Assembly (NCBI RefSeq): GCF_003837805.1
Contig: NZ_RQIT01000008.1
Location: forward strand, 62,001-126,000
Origin: Bradyrhizobium sp. RP6
Lineage (GTDB): Bacteria; Pseudomonadota; Alphaproteobacteria; Rhizobiales; Xanthobacteraceae
Direction of reading: 5' to 3'
DNA length: 64,000 nucleotides
The notes under the pieces are model-generated. The model did no database searches, was not told where the DNA came from, and saw nothing but the letters and a program-made list of their open reading frames with translations. Positions 1 to 9,600 of the stretch are shown here, one piece after another. How positions within the stretch are numbered: the first letter of the stretch is position 1; each line of letters opens with the position of its first letter. A program made the translations under genes and the position numbers.

Positions 1-890
1 GAGACCATCAGCAGGTAGGCGGCCATGATCGGGATATCGACATTTTGCACGGCCTGGACGAACAGAAGTCCCATGCCCGGCCACTGGAACACGGTTTCGG
101 TGATGATGGAAAATGCAATAACCGAGCCAAACTGAAGTCCGGCCACCGTGATCACCGGAATCAGCGTGTTCTTGAGCGCGTGGCCGAAATGGATGGCACG
201 GGTGGTCAGTCCCCGGGCACGTGCGAAGCGAATATAGTCGGTCCGCAGCACTTCCAGCATCTCCGCGCGCACCAGCCGCATGATCAGGGTCATCTGGAAC
301 AGGCCGAGCGTGATCGAGGGCATGATCAGTGCCTTCAGTCCGGAGAGTGTGAGCAGGCCCGTCGTCCACCAGCCGAGCTTGACCACCTCGCCGCGGCCGA
401 ACGAGGGCAACCAGCCCAACGTCACCGCGAACAGGTAGATCAGGAGAATGCCGATCAGGAAGGTTGGCAGCGAGATGCCGATCAGTGAGACCGCCTGGAA
501 TAATTTGGCCAGCACGGTGTCGCGTTTGAGCGCCGAATAGACGCCCATCAGGATGCCGAACACCATCGCGAAGACGGTTGCGCAGATCGCAAGCTCCAGT
601 GTCGCGGGCATACGCTCCATTAACAGCGCCGAGACCGGCTGGCGAAACTGGTAGGAAACGCCGAACTTGAATTGCGCGGCATCGGCGAAATAGCGCGCGA
701 ACTGCACCGGCACGGGATCGTCGAGGCCGAGCGATTTGCGCACGATCGCGCGCTCGGCCGCCGAGGTATCGATCGAGACGATCTGGTTGACGGGGTCGCC
801 GGCGAAGCGGAACATCGAGAACGCGATGATGCCGACGGCGAACATGACGCCGATGGCCTGAACGGCGCGGCGAAGAGTGAAAGCGAGCAT
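1..890 (-). CDS. Peptide-type ABC transporter permease (DppB-like), C-terminal end beyond window
   Basis: Reading the reverse strand from the ATG at 888-890 gives MLAFTLRRAVQAIGVMFAVG and then an open frame to the window edge (about 296 codons). It contains several hydrophobic segments and the typical permease cytoplasmic loop with 'RLVRAEMLEVLRTDYIRFAR' and 'ARGL', which is the EAA-type contact for the ATPase. These features fit the inner-membrane DppB/OppB family of dipeptide, oligopeptide or nickel importers. The gene lies downstream of the solute-binding protein gene on the same strand, separated by 104 bp that hold a strong hairpin. The last few dozen residues are missing. The family call is firm; the substrate is unknown. 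Confidence 0.9.
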   Translation of the reverse strand, partial: MLAFTLRRAVQAIGVMFAVGIIAFSMFRFAGDPVNQIVSIDTSAAERAIVRKSLGLDDPVPVQFARYFADAAQFKFGVSYQFRQPVSALLMERMPATLELAICATVFAMVFGILMGVYSALKRDTVLAKLFQAVSLIGISLPTFLIGILLIYLFAVTLGWLPSFGRGEVVKLGWWTTGLLTLSGLKALIMPSITLGLFQMTLIMRLVRAEMLEVLRTDYIRFARARGLTTRAIHFGHALKNTLIPVITVAGLQFGSVIAFSIITETVFQWPGMGLLFVQAVQNVDIPIMAAYLLMV

Positions 891-949
891 GCCTTCCACC
901 GTCCTTGGGTGTGCGTGCGGCCGACATCTCTGTCAGCCGGAAAAGGAAT

Positions 950-978
950 GGTCCCGGGCGCCTCACGCGGCCGGGACC
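950..978 (-). terminator. Intercistronic hairpin between binding protein and permease genes
   Basis: Arms GGTCCCGG (950-957) and CCGGGACC (971-978) are perfectly complementary around a 13-nt loop. No T-run follows on the minus strand, so this looks like a partial terminator or a 3'-end stabiliser that lets the binding protein be made in excess over the permease. That role is inference from position. Confidence 0.6.
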
Positions 979-994
979 TTGTGTTCGACGGACG

Positions 995-2590
995 CTATTC
1001 CTTCTTGGTTGCCCAGTGGAACATGACGAGATTGTCGGCGCGCTGCGGCAGGTTGACCTTCTTCGATACGCCCCAGGCCAGCGCCTGTTGGTGCAGCGGG
1101 ATGTAGGACCAGTCCTTGTTGCCGATCTCATAGGCCTGCTTGATCAGCTGGTTGCGCTTGGCGGTGTCGGTTTCGACCAGCACCTTGTCGGTGATGGCGT
1201 CGAACTCCTTGTTGCAGTAGCCGCCGAGATTGGCCTCGCCGCGCGAGGATTTCGCATCGTCGCGGCAGCCCATGATGTCGTAGAGCACGTTGTGGGAATC
1301 CATGGTGCTCGGCGTCCAACCCAGCAGGTAAAACGAGGTCTGGTAGCCGCCCTGCTTGAGCACCTTGGCGAAGTACTGCGCCTTCGGCTGCGCCAGCAGA
1401 TTGATCTTGACGCCGATGCGGGCGAGCATGCCGACGACGGCCTGGCAGATCGCGGCGTCGTTGACGTAACGATCGTTCGGGCAGTCCATGGTGACCTCGA
1501 AACCGTCGGGGTAACCGGCCTCGGTCAGGAGCTTCTTGGCGCCGTCAGGATCGAATTTCGGCCGCGTGAAATCCTTGGAGAGTGCGAACAATTCAGGCGC
1601 GATCATCAGAGCCGACGGCGTCGACAGGCCTCGCATCACGCGCGTCTTGATCAGCTCGATGTCGATGGCCTTGTAGAACGCTTCGCGCACGCGGGCATCC
1701 TTGAAGGGGTTCTTGCCCTTGATGTTGGAGTAGAGCAGCTCGTCCCGAGTCTGGTCGAAGCCGATGAAGATCGTGCGCAGCTCCGGCCCCTTCAGCACCT
1801 GGGCATTCGGGCTGGAATCGACGCGGGAGATGTCCTGGATCGGTACCGGCTCGATGACGTCGACTTCGCCCGAGAGCAGCGCGGCGACGCGGGTGGCGTC
1901 GGAAGCAATCGGGGTGAAGATGATCTCCTTCAAGTTGCCTTCGACCTTGCCCCAGTAGTTGGGGTTGGCCTTGAAAACCGTCTTCACGCCGGGCTGATGA
2001 CTTTCGATGATGAAGGGGCCGGTGCCATTCTCGTGCAGCGAGGCGTAGCTCGGCGTGGTCGCCGCCACCGGCGTCGGATCGACGACGTTGTTCTGCTCGG
2101 CCCATTTCTTGTCCATGATGTACCAGACATCCCACGAGTTATGCAGGATGGGATTGGGCGAGGGCAGGATGAAATCGACGGTGTAATCGTCGACCTTGAC
2201 CACCTTGACGTCGGGCGCAAGGCGGGTCTGCATGTTGGACCCCTTCTTGCGGACGCGGTCGGCCGAGAACAGCACGTCGTCGGCGGTGAATGGATCGCCG
2301 TTGTGGAATTTCACGCCCTTGCGCAAATGGAAGCGCCAGCGGGTCGGCTCCGGCGTTTCCCAGCTTTCCGCCAGTGCCGGAATGATCTTGAGATCCTTGT
2401 CGCGCGCGGTGAGGCCCTGATAGACGTGGCCCAGATGGGCGTGGGTGGTGCTCTCGTTCAGGGTGTAGGGATCGAGCGACTTCAGGTCGCCCTGGTTGGC
2501 ATAACGTAGCGTCTGGCTTGACGCCGGCGCGATTGCCAACGCAAGCGTACCGGCGAGCGTCGCCGCAAACAGACTTTGACCGATTGACAT
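995..2590 (-). CDS. ABC transporter substrate-binding protein, extracellular family 5 (peptide/opine type)
   Basis: The 531-residue product starts at the ATG at 2588-2590, chosen because a GGAGAGGG-type ribosome site sits just upstream and a clean Sec signal peptide follows (MSIGQSLFAATLAGTLALA, cut near PASSQ). A longer in-frame start would put some 70 unlikely residues ahead of the signal. The mature protein opens TLRYANQGDLKSLDPYTLNE and has 'GVKFHNGDPFTADDV' near residue 100, the family-5 (DppA/OppA/NikA) signature. It binds a ligand in the periplasm for the DppB-like permease encoded downstream. Other permease and ATPase genes must lie to the left of the window. Confidence 0.93.
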   Translation of the reverse strand: MSIGQSLFAATLAGTLALAIAPASSQTLRYANQGDLKSLDPYTLNESTTHAHLGHVYQGLTARDKDLKIIPALAESWETPEPTRWRFHLRKGVKFHNGDPFTADDVLFSADRVRKKGSNMQTRLAPDVKVVKVDDYTVDFILPSPNPILHNSWDVWYIMDKKWAEQNNVVDPTPVAATTPSYASLHENGTGPFIIESHQPGVKTVFKANPNYWGKVEGNLKEIIFTPIASDATRVAALLSGEVDVIEPVPIQDISRVDSSPNAQVLKGPELRTIFIGFDQTRDELLYSNIKGKNPFKDARVREAFYKAIDIELIKTRVMRGLSTPSALMIAPELFALSKDFTRPKFDPDGAKKLLTEAGYPDGFEVTMDCPNDRYVNDAAICQAVVGMLARIGVKINLLAQPKAQYFAKVLKQGGYQTSFYLLGWTPSTMDSHNVLYDIMGCRDDAKSSRGEANLGGYCNKEFDAITDKVLVETDTAKRNQLIKQAYEIGNKDWSYIPLHQQALAWGVSKKVNLPQRADNLVMFHWATKKE

Positions 2591-2894
2591 TCTTGACCCT
2601 CTCCGCACTGCCACGCCGGTGATTTTTGATTGTTCGGCGGGGTTGACTGATCCATGTTGCCCAGAGTTCTCGACCCGTGCAAGCGCCATTCCAGCAAGGA
2701 ACGCGCCAAGTTGCACCGCTGTGCAGCAATGCTGACCGTGTTGCCAGGCATGGAGGACCGTGCCTTCCGACTTTGGTTGACCATGCCGACTGATTGTAGG
2801 ACGGGGCATGTCCGGCCGGCATCAGGTCGCTTGCGTTGCACCACAACTCGCGGCGATACTCCGACAGGCCGCTCGAATCTCATCTGGAGGGGAC
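2591..2894. other. 304-bp divergent intergenic region
   Basis: Lies between the divergent starts of the ABC binding protein (minus) and the small DUF6489-like gene (plus). It must hold both promoters, but I see no convincing sigma-70 pair, terminator or long palindrome. The plus-strand ribosome site GGAGGGGAC sits at its right end (2887-2894). Short open frames crossing it have no recognisable content. Confidence 0.5.
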
Positions 2895-3152
2895 ATGAAG
2901 GTTAACATCGAAATTGACTGCACCCCCCTCGAGGCCCGCCAGTTCTTCGGTCTGCCGGACGTGGCGCCGATGCAGACGGCGGTGATGGACAAGTTGCAGC
3001 AGCAGGTCCTCAGCAACATCGACAAGGTCTCGCCGGAATCCCTGATCCAGAGCTGGTTCACTTTCGATCCCAAGATCGCCGAGCGGTTTCAGGACATGTT
3101 CGTCGCGATGGCCGGCCTCGGCGGCAGCCGCGGCGGCGACAAGAAAAAATAG
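2895..3152 (+). CDS. Small conserved protein, DUF6489-like
   Basis: An 85-residue protein beginning MKVNIEIDCTPLEARQFFGL. The ATG at 2895 follows GGAGGGGAC at good spacing. It has an N-terminal beta-like stretch, a 'CTPLEARQFFGLPDV' segment, an amphipathic middle and a disordered basic Gly-Ser-Lys tail. I recognise it as a small alphaproteobacterial family (DUF6489 from memory, not verified) with no known biochemical role. Its TAG stop overlaps the GTG start of the next gene by one base, so the two are almost certainly translationally coupled, which suggests an accessory role with the downstream hydrolase or acyltransferase. Confidence 0.75.
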   Translation: MKVNIEIDCTPLEARQFFGLPDVAPMQTAVMDKLQQQVLSNIDKVSPESLIQSWFTFDPKIAERFQDMFVAMAGLGGSRGGDKKK

Positions 3153-3952
3153 TGTCGACCGGACCGGACGGGGCGCTGGAATCGGGCCGGCTTCGTCCGC
3201 CAGGTCTCGGCCTGCTGCTGGCCGAAGCCCGTGGACTGTTCGAATTGAATGCAAGCCTGCTGCTGTCGCCGCTCCTGATGCGCGCGCCGAGGGGCGACGG
3301 CCATCCGGTGCTGGCGCTGCCGGGGTTTCTCGCCAGCGACCTCTCGATGGCGCCGATGCGGCACTACCTCAGCGAGCTCGGTTATGAGGCACATGCCTGG
3401 CGGATGGGCCGCAATCTCGGCGGGCTCGGGCGGATGCGGGATTCGCTGCGCACTCGCTTGTCCGAAATCCATGGCGCGAGCGGACGCAAGGTCAGCCTGG
3501 TCGGATGGAGCCTCGGCGGCGTCTATGCCCGCGATCTCGCGCTTTGGGCACCCGACAAGATCCGTTACGTCATCACGCTCGGCAGCCCCTTTGCGAACGA
3601 CGTGCGGGCGACCAACGCGACGCGGCTTTACGAATCGCTGTCCGGCGAGCGGGTGGAGGATTTTGTCAAAGCGCGCGAGGCGATTGCCGGCGATCTGCCG
3701 GTGCCGACGACCTCGATCTATTCGCGCGCCGACGGTATGGTGAACTGGCGGACCTGTCTGCTTCGTCCCTCCGCGCGTGCCGAGAACATCGAGGTGCACC
3801 TGGCGAGCCATATCGGGCTCGGGGTCAACCCCGCGGCGCTGTGGGCCGTGGCGGATCGCCTGGCGCAACCGGAGGGGGAATTCCGGCCATTTGACCGGGC
3901 AGGGCCGTTTGCCATTGCATATGCCCCGCCGGAACAGGCAGTATCCGCCTGA
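3152..3952 (+). CDS. Alpha/beta hydrolase with GWSLGG nucleophile elbow
   Basis: A 266-residue protein with a GTG start overlapping the upstream TAG. It has the oxyanion-region motif 'GHPVLALPGFLASD' near residues 50-63 and the nucleophile elbow 'LVGWSLGGVYARDLA', with Ser at about 120, then 'VITLGSPF'. These are hallmarks of lipase- or esterase-like alpha/beta hydrolases; no signal peptide is seen, so it is probably cytoplasmic. It is clearly paralogous to the hydrolase at 16114-16884 (same GHPVL-LPG-ASD and GWSLGG-YAR blocks). It precedes a WS/DGAT acyltransferase, so a role in acyl-ester turnover is plausible, but the substrate is unknown. Confidence 0.85.
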   Translation: MSTGPDGALESGRLRPPGLGLLLAEARGLFELNASLLLSPLLMRAPRGDGHPVLALPGFLASDLSMAPMRHYLSELGYEAHAWRMGRNLGGLGRMRDSLRTRLSEIHGASGRKVSLVGWSLGGVYARDLALWAPDKIRYVITLGSPFANDVRATNATRLYESLSGERVEDFVKAREAIAGDLPVPTTSIYSRADGMVNWRTCLLRPSARAENIEVHLASHIGLGVNPAALWAVADRLAQPEGEFRPFDRAGPFAIAYAPPEQAVSA

Positions 3953-3999
3953 CGAGAAGCGCCGCCTAAGGCGCCCGTCAAATCTTGCGGGAGGGAGCC

Positions 4000-5550
4000 A
4001 TGGCAGACGGGAAGAAGCTGTCGTCGCTGGACGCGTCGTTTCTTTATCTGGAAACGCCCGAAATGCCGATGCATGTCGGCAGCATGGCGATCTTTCGCCT
4101 GCCCGACGATTACAGGGGCGACTTCTTCGAAGACTTCAAGGCGATGATCGTCTCGCGCCTGCACATCGCGCCGATCCTTAAGGCACGGCTGGAGAAGGCG
4201 CCGCTCGACATCGATCACCCCTCCTGGGTCGAGGATGATCAGTTCGACATCGACCGTCACATTTTTCGCGCCAGCCTGCCGCAACCGCGCGACCGCGCCA
4301 CGCTGGAGCGCATCGTCGGCTGGATGCATGCCAAGCTCCTGAACCGCGCCCGCCCGCTCTGGGAGTTCTACGTCTTCGAGGGCATGAAGGACAACGAGGT
4401 CGGGCTCTATTCGAAGATGCACCACGCAGCGATCGACGGCGGCGCCGGGGCTGCGCTGACCAACATGATCTACGACATCTCGCCGATCCCGCGGAAGGTC
4501 GATCCGCCCACGGCTGGAAGCAAGCCCGGACAGGAGCCGCGCGACATCGCCGCGAACCTGCTCGATTCCTATCAGCAGCTGTTCAGCCAGCCGCTCGATG
4601 CCTCGGCGGCGGCGAAGAACCTGCAATTGCCGCGCACCGGCAAGAGCGACATCGGCTCGATCCTGTTCGACAATGCGATGTACCAGATCGAGAGCGCGGT
4701 GCGCTTCGCCGGCAACATCCCGGCCGTGCTCAAGAGCGTGTCCGATGTGCTCGGCAAGATCGCCGATCCGAAGTCGCGCGAGAGTCTCGCCAGCATGGTC
4801 TCGCCGGCGACCATGCTCAACAAGACCATCTCCTCGGAGCGGAGCTTCGCCGGCGTGTCGATCCCGCTGTCCCGGGCGAAGGCTCTGGCCAAGCAGGCCG
4901 GCGGCAAGCTCAACGACGTCGTGCTGGCGCTGGCGTCCGGCGTGGTCCGGCGCTATCTCCTGCGATATGGCACGCTGCCGGCGAAATCCCTGACTGCCGC
5001 CGTGCCGATCTCGCTGCGCGAGGAAGGCAACACCGAGGCCAACAACCAGGTGTTCGGCATGATCTGCGCGATCGCGACCAACATCGAGGATCCCAAGGCA
5101 CGGCTGGAGGCCATCATCGCGCAATCGACCAGGTCCAAGGAGATGTCGCATCCCTTGCGCGCCCTGATGCCACAGGTCTCCAACATCTCGATGCTAGGCG
5201 CGCCGATCATGGTGCAGATCCTGGCGCTGCTCTACAGCCGCTCGAATCTCTCCGACGTGCTGCCGCCGGCTGCCAACATCACGGTGTCCAACGTGCCCGG
5301 GCCGCGGCAGACGCTCTATGCCGCCGGCGCTGAGCTGTTGCACATCTTCCCGGTGTCGATCTCGACGCATGGGCAGGCGCTGAACATCACCGTGCAGAGC
5401 TACCGCGACCAGCTCGATTTCGGCTTCATCGTCGGGGCCAACATCATTCCGCATGTGCAGGTGATGTGCGATATGCTGCCGGAGGAGTTTGCCGCGCTGG
5501 AGGCGGCGTATGCGCCGCCGGCCGCCGACATCAAGGGCGCGGCGGAATAG
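4000..5550 (+). CDS. Wax ester synthase/diacylglycerol acyltransferase (WS/DGAT) family protein
   Basis: A 516-residue protein; ATG at 4000 follows GGAGGGAGCC. It begins KLSSLDASFLYLETPEMPMH, the typical family N-terminus, and carries the condensing motif HHAAIDGGAG with His141-His142 and Asp146 (HHxxxDG). Later blocks include 'NNQVFGMICAIAT' and 'NITVSNVPGPRQTLY', the second conserved family region. WS/DGAT enzymes transfer an acyl group from acyl-CoA to alcohols or diacylglycerol, making storage wax esters or triacylglycerol. It is followed 9 bp later by an epoxide hydrolase. Family call is secure; whether storage lipid is made here is inference. Confidence 0.93.
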   Translation: MADGKKLSSLDASFLYLETPEMPMHVGSMAIFRLPDDYRGDFFEDFKAMIVSRLHIAPILKARLEKAPLDIDHPSWVEDDQFDIDRHIFRASLPQPRDRATLERIVGWMHAKLLNRARPLWEFYVFEGMKDNEVGLYSKMHHAAIDGGAGAALTNMIYDISPIPRKVDPPTAGSKPGQEPRDIAANLLDSYQQLFSQPLDASAAAKNLQLPRTGKSDIGSILFDNAMYQIESAVRFAGNIPAVLKSVSDVLGKIADPKSRESLASMVSPATMLNKTISSERSFAGVSIPLSRAKALAKQAGGKLNDVVLALASGVVRRYLLRYGTLPAKSLTAAVPISLREEGNTEANNQVFGMICAIATNIEDPKARLEAIIAQSTRSKEMSHPLRALMPQVSNISMLGAPIMVQILALLYSRSNLSDVLPPAANITVSNVPGPRQTLYAAGAELLHIFPVSISTHGQALNITVQSYRDQLDFGFIVGANIIPHVQVMCDMLPEEFAALEAAYAPPAADIKGAAE

Positions 5551-5559
5551 GAAGCCACG

Positions 5560-6555
5560 ATGATTGAAATGCCGCCGCTCAAGTTCGCGCAGACGAACGG
5601 AATCCGCATGGGCTATTACGAGGCAGGCCCGGCCAATGACAAGCCGCCGGTCGTGCTGTGTCACGGCTGGCCCGAGCTTGCCTTCTCCTGGCGTCACCAG
5701 ATCAAGGCGCTGAGCGAGGCCGGCATCCGGGTGATTGCCCCGGACCAGCGCGGCTATGGCGCGACCGATCGGCCCGAGCCGGTCGAAGCCTATGACATGG
5801 AGCATTTGACCGGCGATCTCGTCGGTCTGCTCGATCACCTGAACATCGACAAGGCGATCTTCGTCGGCCATGACTGGGGTGGCTTCGTGGTCTGGCAGAT
5901 GCCGCTGCGGCATCCCACGCGCGTCGCAGGCGTCGTCGGCGTCAACACGCCGCATTGGGATCGTATGCCGATCGACCCGATCGCGCTGTTCCGCCAGCGT
6001 TACGGCGACCAGATGTACATCGTCCAATTCCAGGATCCCGCGCGGGAGCCGGACAGGATCTTCGGCAGCCGCGTCGAGCAGACCTTCGACGCTTTCATGC
6101 GCAAGCCGCTGGCAAAGCCAGCGGCGAAACCGGACGAGCCGCCGATCGCGGGTGTCGGCGCTTCGTCGAAGACCAATCTGGCCTTCCCGCAGATGATCGC
6201 GGCGTACGACGCCAACGTCGATCCGCGCACGCCGATCCTGTCGGCGGAGGAGAAGAAAGTGTTCGTCGACACGTTCACGAAAACCGGCTTCACCGGCGGC
6301 ATCAACTGGTATCGCAATTTTACGCGCAATTGGGAGCGCGCGAAGGGATTGGATCATCACATCCACGGCCCGTCGTTGATGATCATGGCCGAGAACGATG
6401 CCGTGCTGCCGCCCTCGGCGGCCGACGGCATGGAGAAGCTGATCGATGACCTCGAGAAGTATCTCGTGAGGGACAGCGGCCATTGGACGCAGCAGGAGAA
6501 GCCGGAAGAGGTCAGCGCCAAGCTGATCGAATGGCGTAGAAGGCGGTTTGGCTAG
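5560..6555 (+). CDS. Epoxide hydrolase, alpha/beta-hydrolase fold
   Basis: A 331-residue protein with the epoxide-hydrolase oxyanion motif 'HGWPELAFSWRHQ' near residue 35, and the nucleophile motif 'VGHDWGGFVVWQ' with Asp105 as the expected nucleophile. A late 'MIMAENDAVLPP' supplies the acid and 'RDSGHWTQQEKPEEV' the catalytic His. It would open an epoxide to a vicinal diol through an alkyl-enzyme ester. It shares a transcription direction and tight spacing with the acyltransferase upstream and precedes a CYP102-type monooxygenase, which can epoxidise unsaturated fatty acids; a shared pathway is an attractive inference. Confidence 0.92.
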   Translation: MIEMPPLKFAQTNGIRMGYYEAGPANDKPPVVLCHGWPELAFSWRHQIKALSEAGIRVIAPDQRGYGATDRPEPVEAYDMEHLTGDLVGLLDHLNIDKAIFVGHDWGGFVVWQMPLRHPTRVAGVVGVNTPHWDRMPIDPIALFRQRYGDQMYIVQFQDPAREPDRIFGSRVEQTFDAFMRKPLAKPAAKPDEPPIAGVGASSKTNLAFPQMIAAYDANVDPRTPILSAEEKKVFVDTFTKTGFTGGINWYRNFTRNWERAKGLDHHIHGPSLMIMAENDAVLPPSAADGMEKLIDDLEKYLVRDSGHWTQQEKPEEVSAKLIEWRRRRFG

Positions 6556-6558
6556 CGC

Positions 6559-6660
6559 GCGTCATTGCGAACGCGTCATTGCGAGGAGCGAAGCGACGAA
6601 GCAATCCAGACTGCCTCCGCGGATATATTTCTGGATTGCTTCGCTTCGCTCGCAATGACG
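6559..6660. repeat. Palindromic intergenic repeat, family A, copy 1
   Basis: Left end CGTCATTGCGAGGAGCGAAG and right end CTTCGCTCGCAATGACG are inverted copies, with inner arms GAAGCAATCCAGA and TCTGGATTGCTTC. A truncated extra GCGTCATTGCGAA precedes it in tandem (6559). The same element recurs at 20627, 24937 and 36283. Confidence 0.9.
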
Positions 6661-6688
6661 ACATTGAGGCAGGGGGGACTACATTTCG

Positions 6689-9600
6689 ATGTTATCCAAG
6701 AACCGTCTGGACCCGATCCCGCACCCGCCGACCAAGCCGGTGGTCGGCAACATGCTGTCGCTGGATTCGTCTGCGCCCGTGCAGCACCTGACGCGGCTCG
6801 CGAAGGAGCTGGGGCCGATCTTCTGGCTGGACATGATGGGCTCGCCGATTGTCGTCGTCTCCGGCCACGACCTCGTCGACGAGCTCTCCGACGAAAAACG
6901 CTTCGACAAGACCGTGCGCGGTGCGCTGCGGCGTGTGCGTGCGGTCGGTGGCGACGGCCTTTTCACGGCTGATACCAACGAGCCGAACTGGAGCAAGGCG
7001 CACAACATCCTGCTCCAGCCGTTCGGCAACCGCGCCATGCAGTCCTACCACGCGAGCATGGTCGACATCGCCGAGCAGCTCGTCAACAAATGGGAGCGGC
7101 TCAACGCCGATGACGAGATCGACGTCGTCCACGACATGACTGCGCTGACGCTGGATACGATCGGCCTGTGCGGCTTCGACTACCGCTTCAATTCCTTCTA
7201 TCGGCGCGACTACCATCCGTTCGTCGAGTCGCTCGTGCGCTCGCTCGAAACCATCATGATGACGCGCGGCCTGCCGTTCGAGCAGCTCTGGATGCAGAAG
7301 CGCCGCAAGACGCTCGCCGAAGATGTCGCCTTCATGAACAGGATGGTCGACGAGATCATCGCCGAGCGTCGCAAAACTGCGGAGGGCATCGACGACAAGA
7401 AGGACATGCTCGCCGCGATGATGACCGGCGTCGACCGCGCGACCGGCGAGCAGCTCGACGACGTCAATATCCGCTACCAGATCAACACGTTCCTGATCGC
7501 GGGCCACGAGACCACCAGCGGCCTGTTGTCCTACACGCTCTATGCACTGCTCAAGCATCCGGACATTCTCAAGAAGGCCTATGACGAGGTCGACCGCGTC
7601 TTCGGCCCGGATGTTAATGCGAAGCCGTCCTACCAGCAGGTGACGCAGCTCACCTACATCACGCAGATCCTGAAGGAGGCGCTGCGGCTGTGGCCCCCGG
7701 CGCCGGCCTACGGCATCTCGCCGCTCCAGGACGAGTCCATCGGCGGCGGCAAGTACAAGCTCAGGAAAGGCACATTCACCACCATCCTGGTGACCGCGCT
7801 ACATCGCGATCCCTCTGTCTGGGGGCCGAACCCGGACGTCTTCGATCCCGAGAACTTCAGCCGCGAGGCGGAGGCCAAGCGGCCGATCAATGCCTGGAAG
7901 CCGTTCGGCAACGGCCAGCGCGCCTGCATCGGCCGCGGCTTTGCGATGCACGAGGCCGCGCTCGCGCTTGGCATGATCCTGCAACGTTTCAAGCTGATCG
8001 ATCATCAGCGCTACCAGATGCACTTGAAAGAGACGCTGACGATCAAGCCGGAAGGCTTCAAGATCAAGGTGCGTCCGCGCGCCGATCGCGAGCGCGGCGC
8101 CTATGGCGGCCCTGTCGCCGCCACGGTTTCGATTCCGAAGGCGCCGCGTCAGCCGACCGCGCGCCCGGGCCACAACACGCCGATGCTGGTGCTCTACGGC
8201 TCCAATCTCGGCACGGCCGAAGAGCTGGCGACGCGCATGGCGGACCTCGCCGAGATCAACGGCTTTGCCGTGCATCTCGGGCCGCTCGACGGCTATGTCG
8301 GCAAGCTGCCGCAGGAGGGCGGTGTGCTGATCATCTGCGCTTCCTATAACGGGGCGCCGCCCGACAACGCCACGCAGTTCGTCAAATGGCTTGGTGAGGA
8401 TCTGCCGAAGGACGTCTTTGCCGGTGTACGCTATGCGGTGTTCGGCTGCGGCAACAGCGACTGGGCGGCGACCTATCAATCGGTGCCGCGCTTCATCGAC
8501 GAGCAATTGTCGAAGCACGGTGCGCGCGCGGTCTATCCGCGCGGCGAGGGCGATGCACGTAGCGATCTCGACGGCCAGTTCCAGAAATGGTTCCCTGCGG
8601 CCGCGCAAGTCGCGACCAAGGAGTTTGGCATCGACTGGAATTTCACCCGCACGGCGGAGGACGATCCGCTCTACGCGATCGAGCCGGTGGCGGTGACCGC
8701 CGTCAACACCATCGTCGCCCAGGGCGGCGCGGTGGCGATGAAGGTGCTGGTCAATGACGAGCTGCAGAACAAGAGTGGCCCCAATCCGTCGGAGCGCTCG
8801 ACACGCCACATCGAAGTGAAGTTGCCGTCCAACGTCACCTACCGTGTCGGGGATCATTTGAGCGTGGTTCCGCGCAACGATCCGACGCTGGTGGATTCTG
8901 TGGCCCGCCGCTTCGGTTTCCTGCCGGCCGACCAGATCAGGCTGCAAGTGGCCGAGGGACGCCGTGCGCAACTACCCGTGGGCGAGGCGGTGTCGGTCGG
9001 CCGCCTGCTCAGCGAGTTTGTCGAGCTGCAGCAGGTCGCGACGCGCAGGCAGATCCAGATCATGGCCGAGCACACCCGCTGCCCTGTCACCAAGCCGAAG
9101 CTATTGGCCTTCATCGGCGAGGAGGCCGAGCCGCTCGAACGCCACCGCAGTGAGATATTGGCCAAACGCAAATCGGTGTTCGACCTGCTGCTGGACTATC
9201 CAGCCTGCGAACTGCCGTTCCACGTCTATCTCGAAATGCTTTCGCTGCTGGCGCCGCGTTATTACTCGATCTCCTCCTCGCCGTCGGTCGATCCGGCGCG
9301 TTGCAGCATCACCGTCGGCGTGGTCGAGGGGCCGGCCGCCTCTGGCCGTGGCGTCTACAAAGGCATTTGCTCGAACTACCTCGCCAATCGACGTGCGGGC
9401 GATGTGATCTATGCGACGGTGCGCGAGACCAAGGCGGGCTTCCGGCTGCCCGATGATTCATCCGTGCCGATCATCATGATCGGCCCGGGTACGGGGCTTG
9501 CGCCGTTCCGCGGCTTCCTTCAGGAGCGCGCCGCGCGCAAGGCGAAGGGTGCCGTCCTCGGGCCCGCCATGCTGTTCTTCGGCTGTCGCCATCCCGACCA

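Noticed and set aside
672..1106. Plus-strand frame at the start of the window
   Set aside because: It lies opposite the permease gene and the intercistronic hairpin; the minus-strand permease reading is clear.
905..2509. Long plus-strand frame opposite the ABC binding protein
   Set aside because: Arg/Val/Asp-rich shadow; the minus-strand binding protein has a signal peptide and family motifs.
5194..6483. Long minus-strand frame across the acyltransferase end and epoxide hydrolase
   Set aside because: Composition typical of antisense of GC-rich codons; spans two real genes and has no ribosome site or motif.
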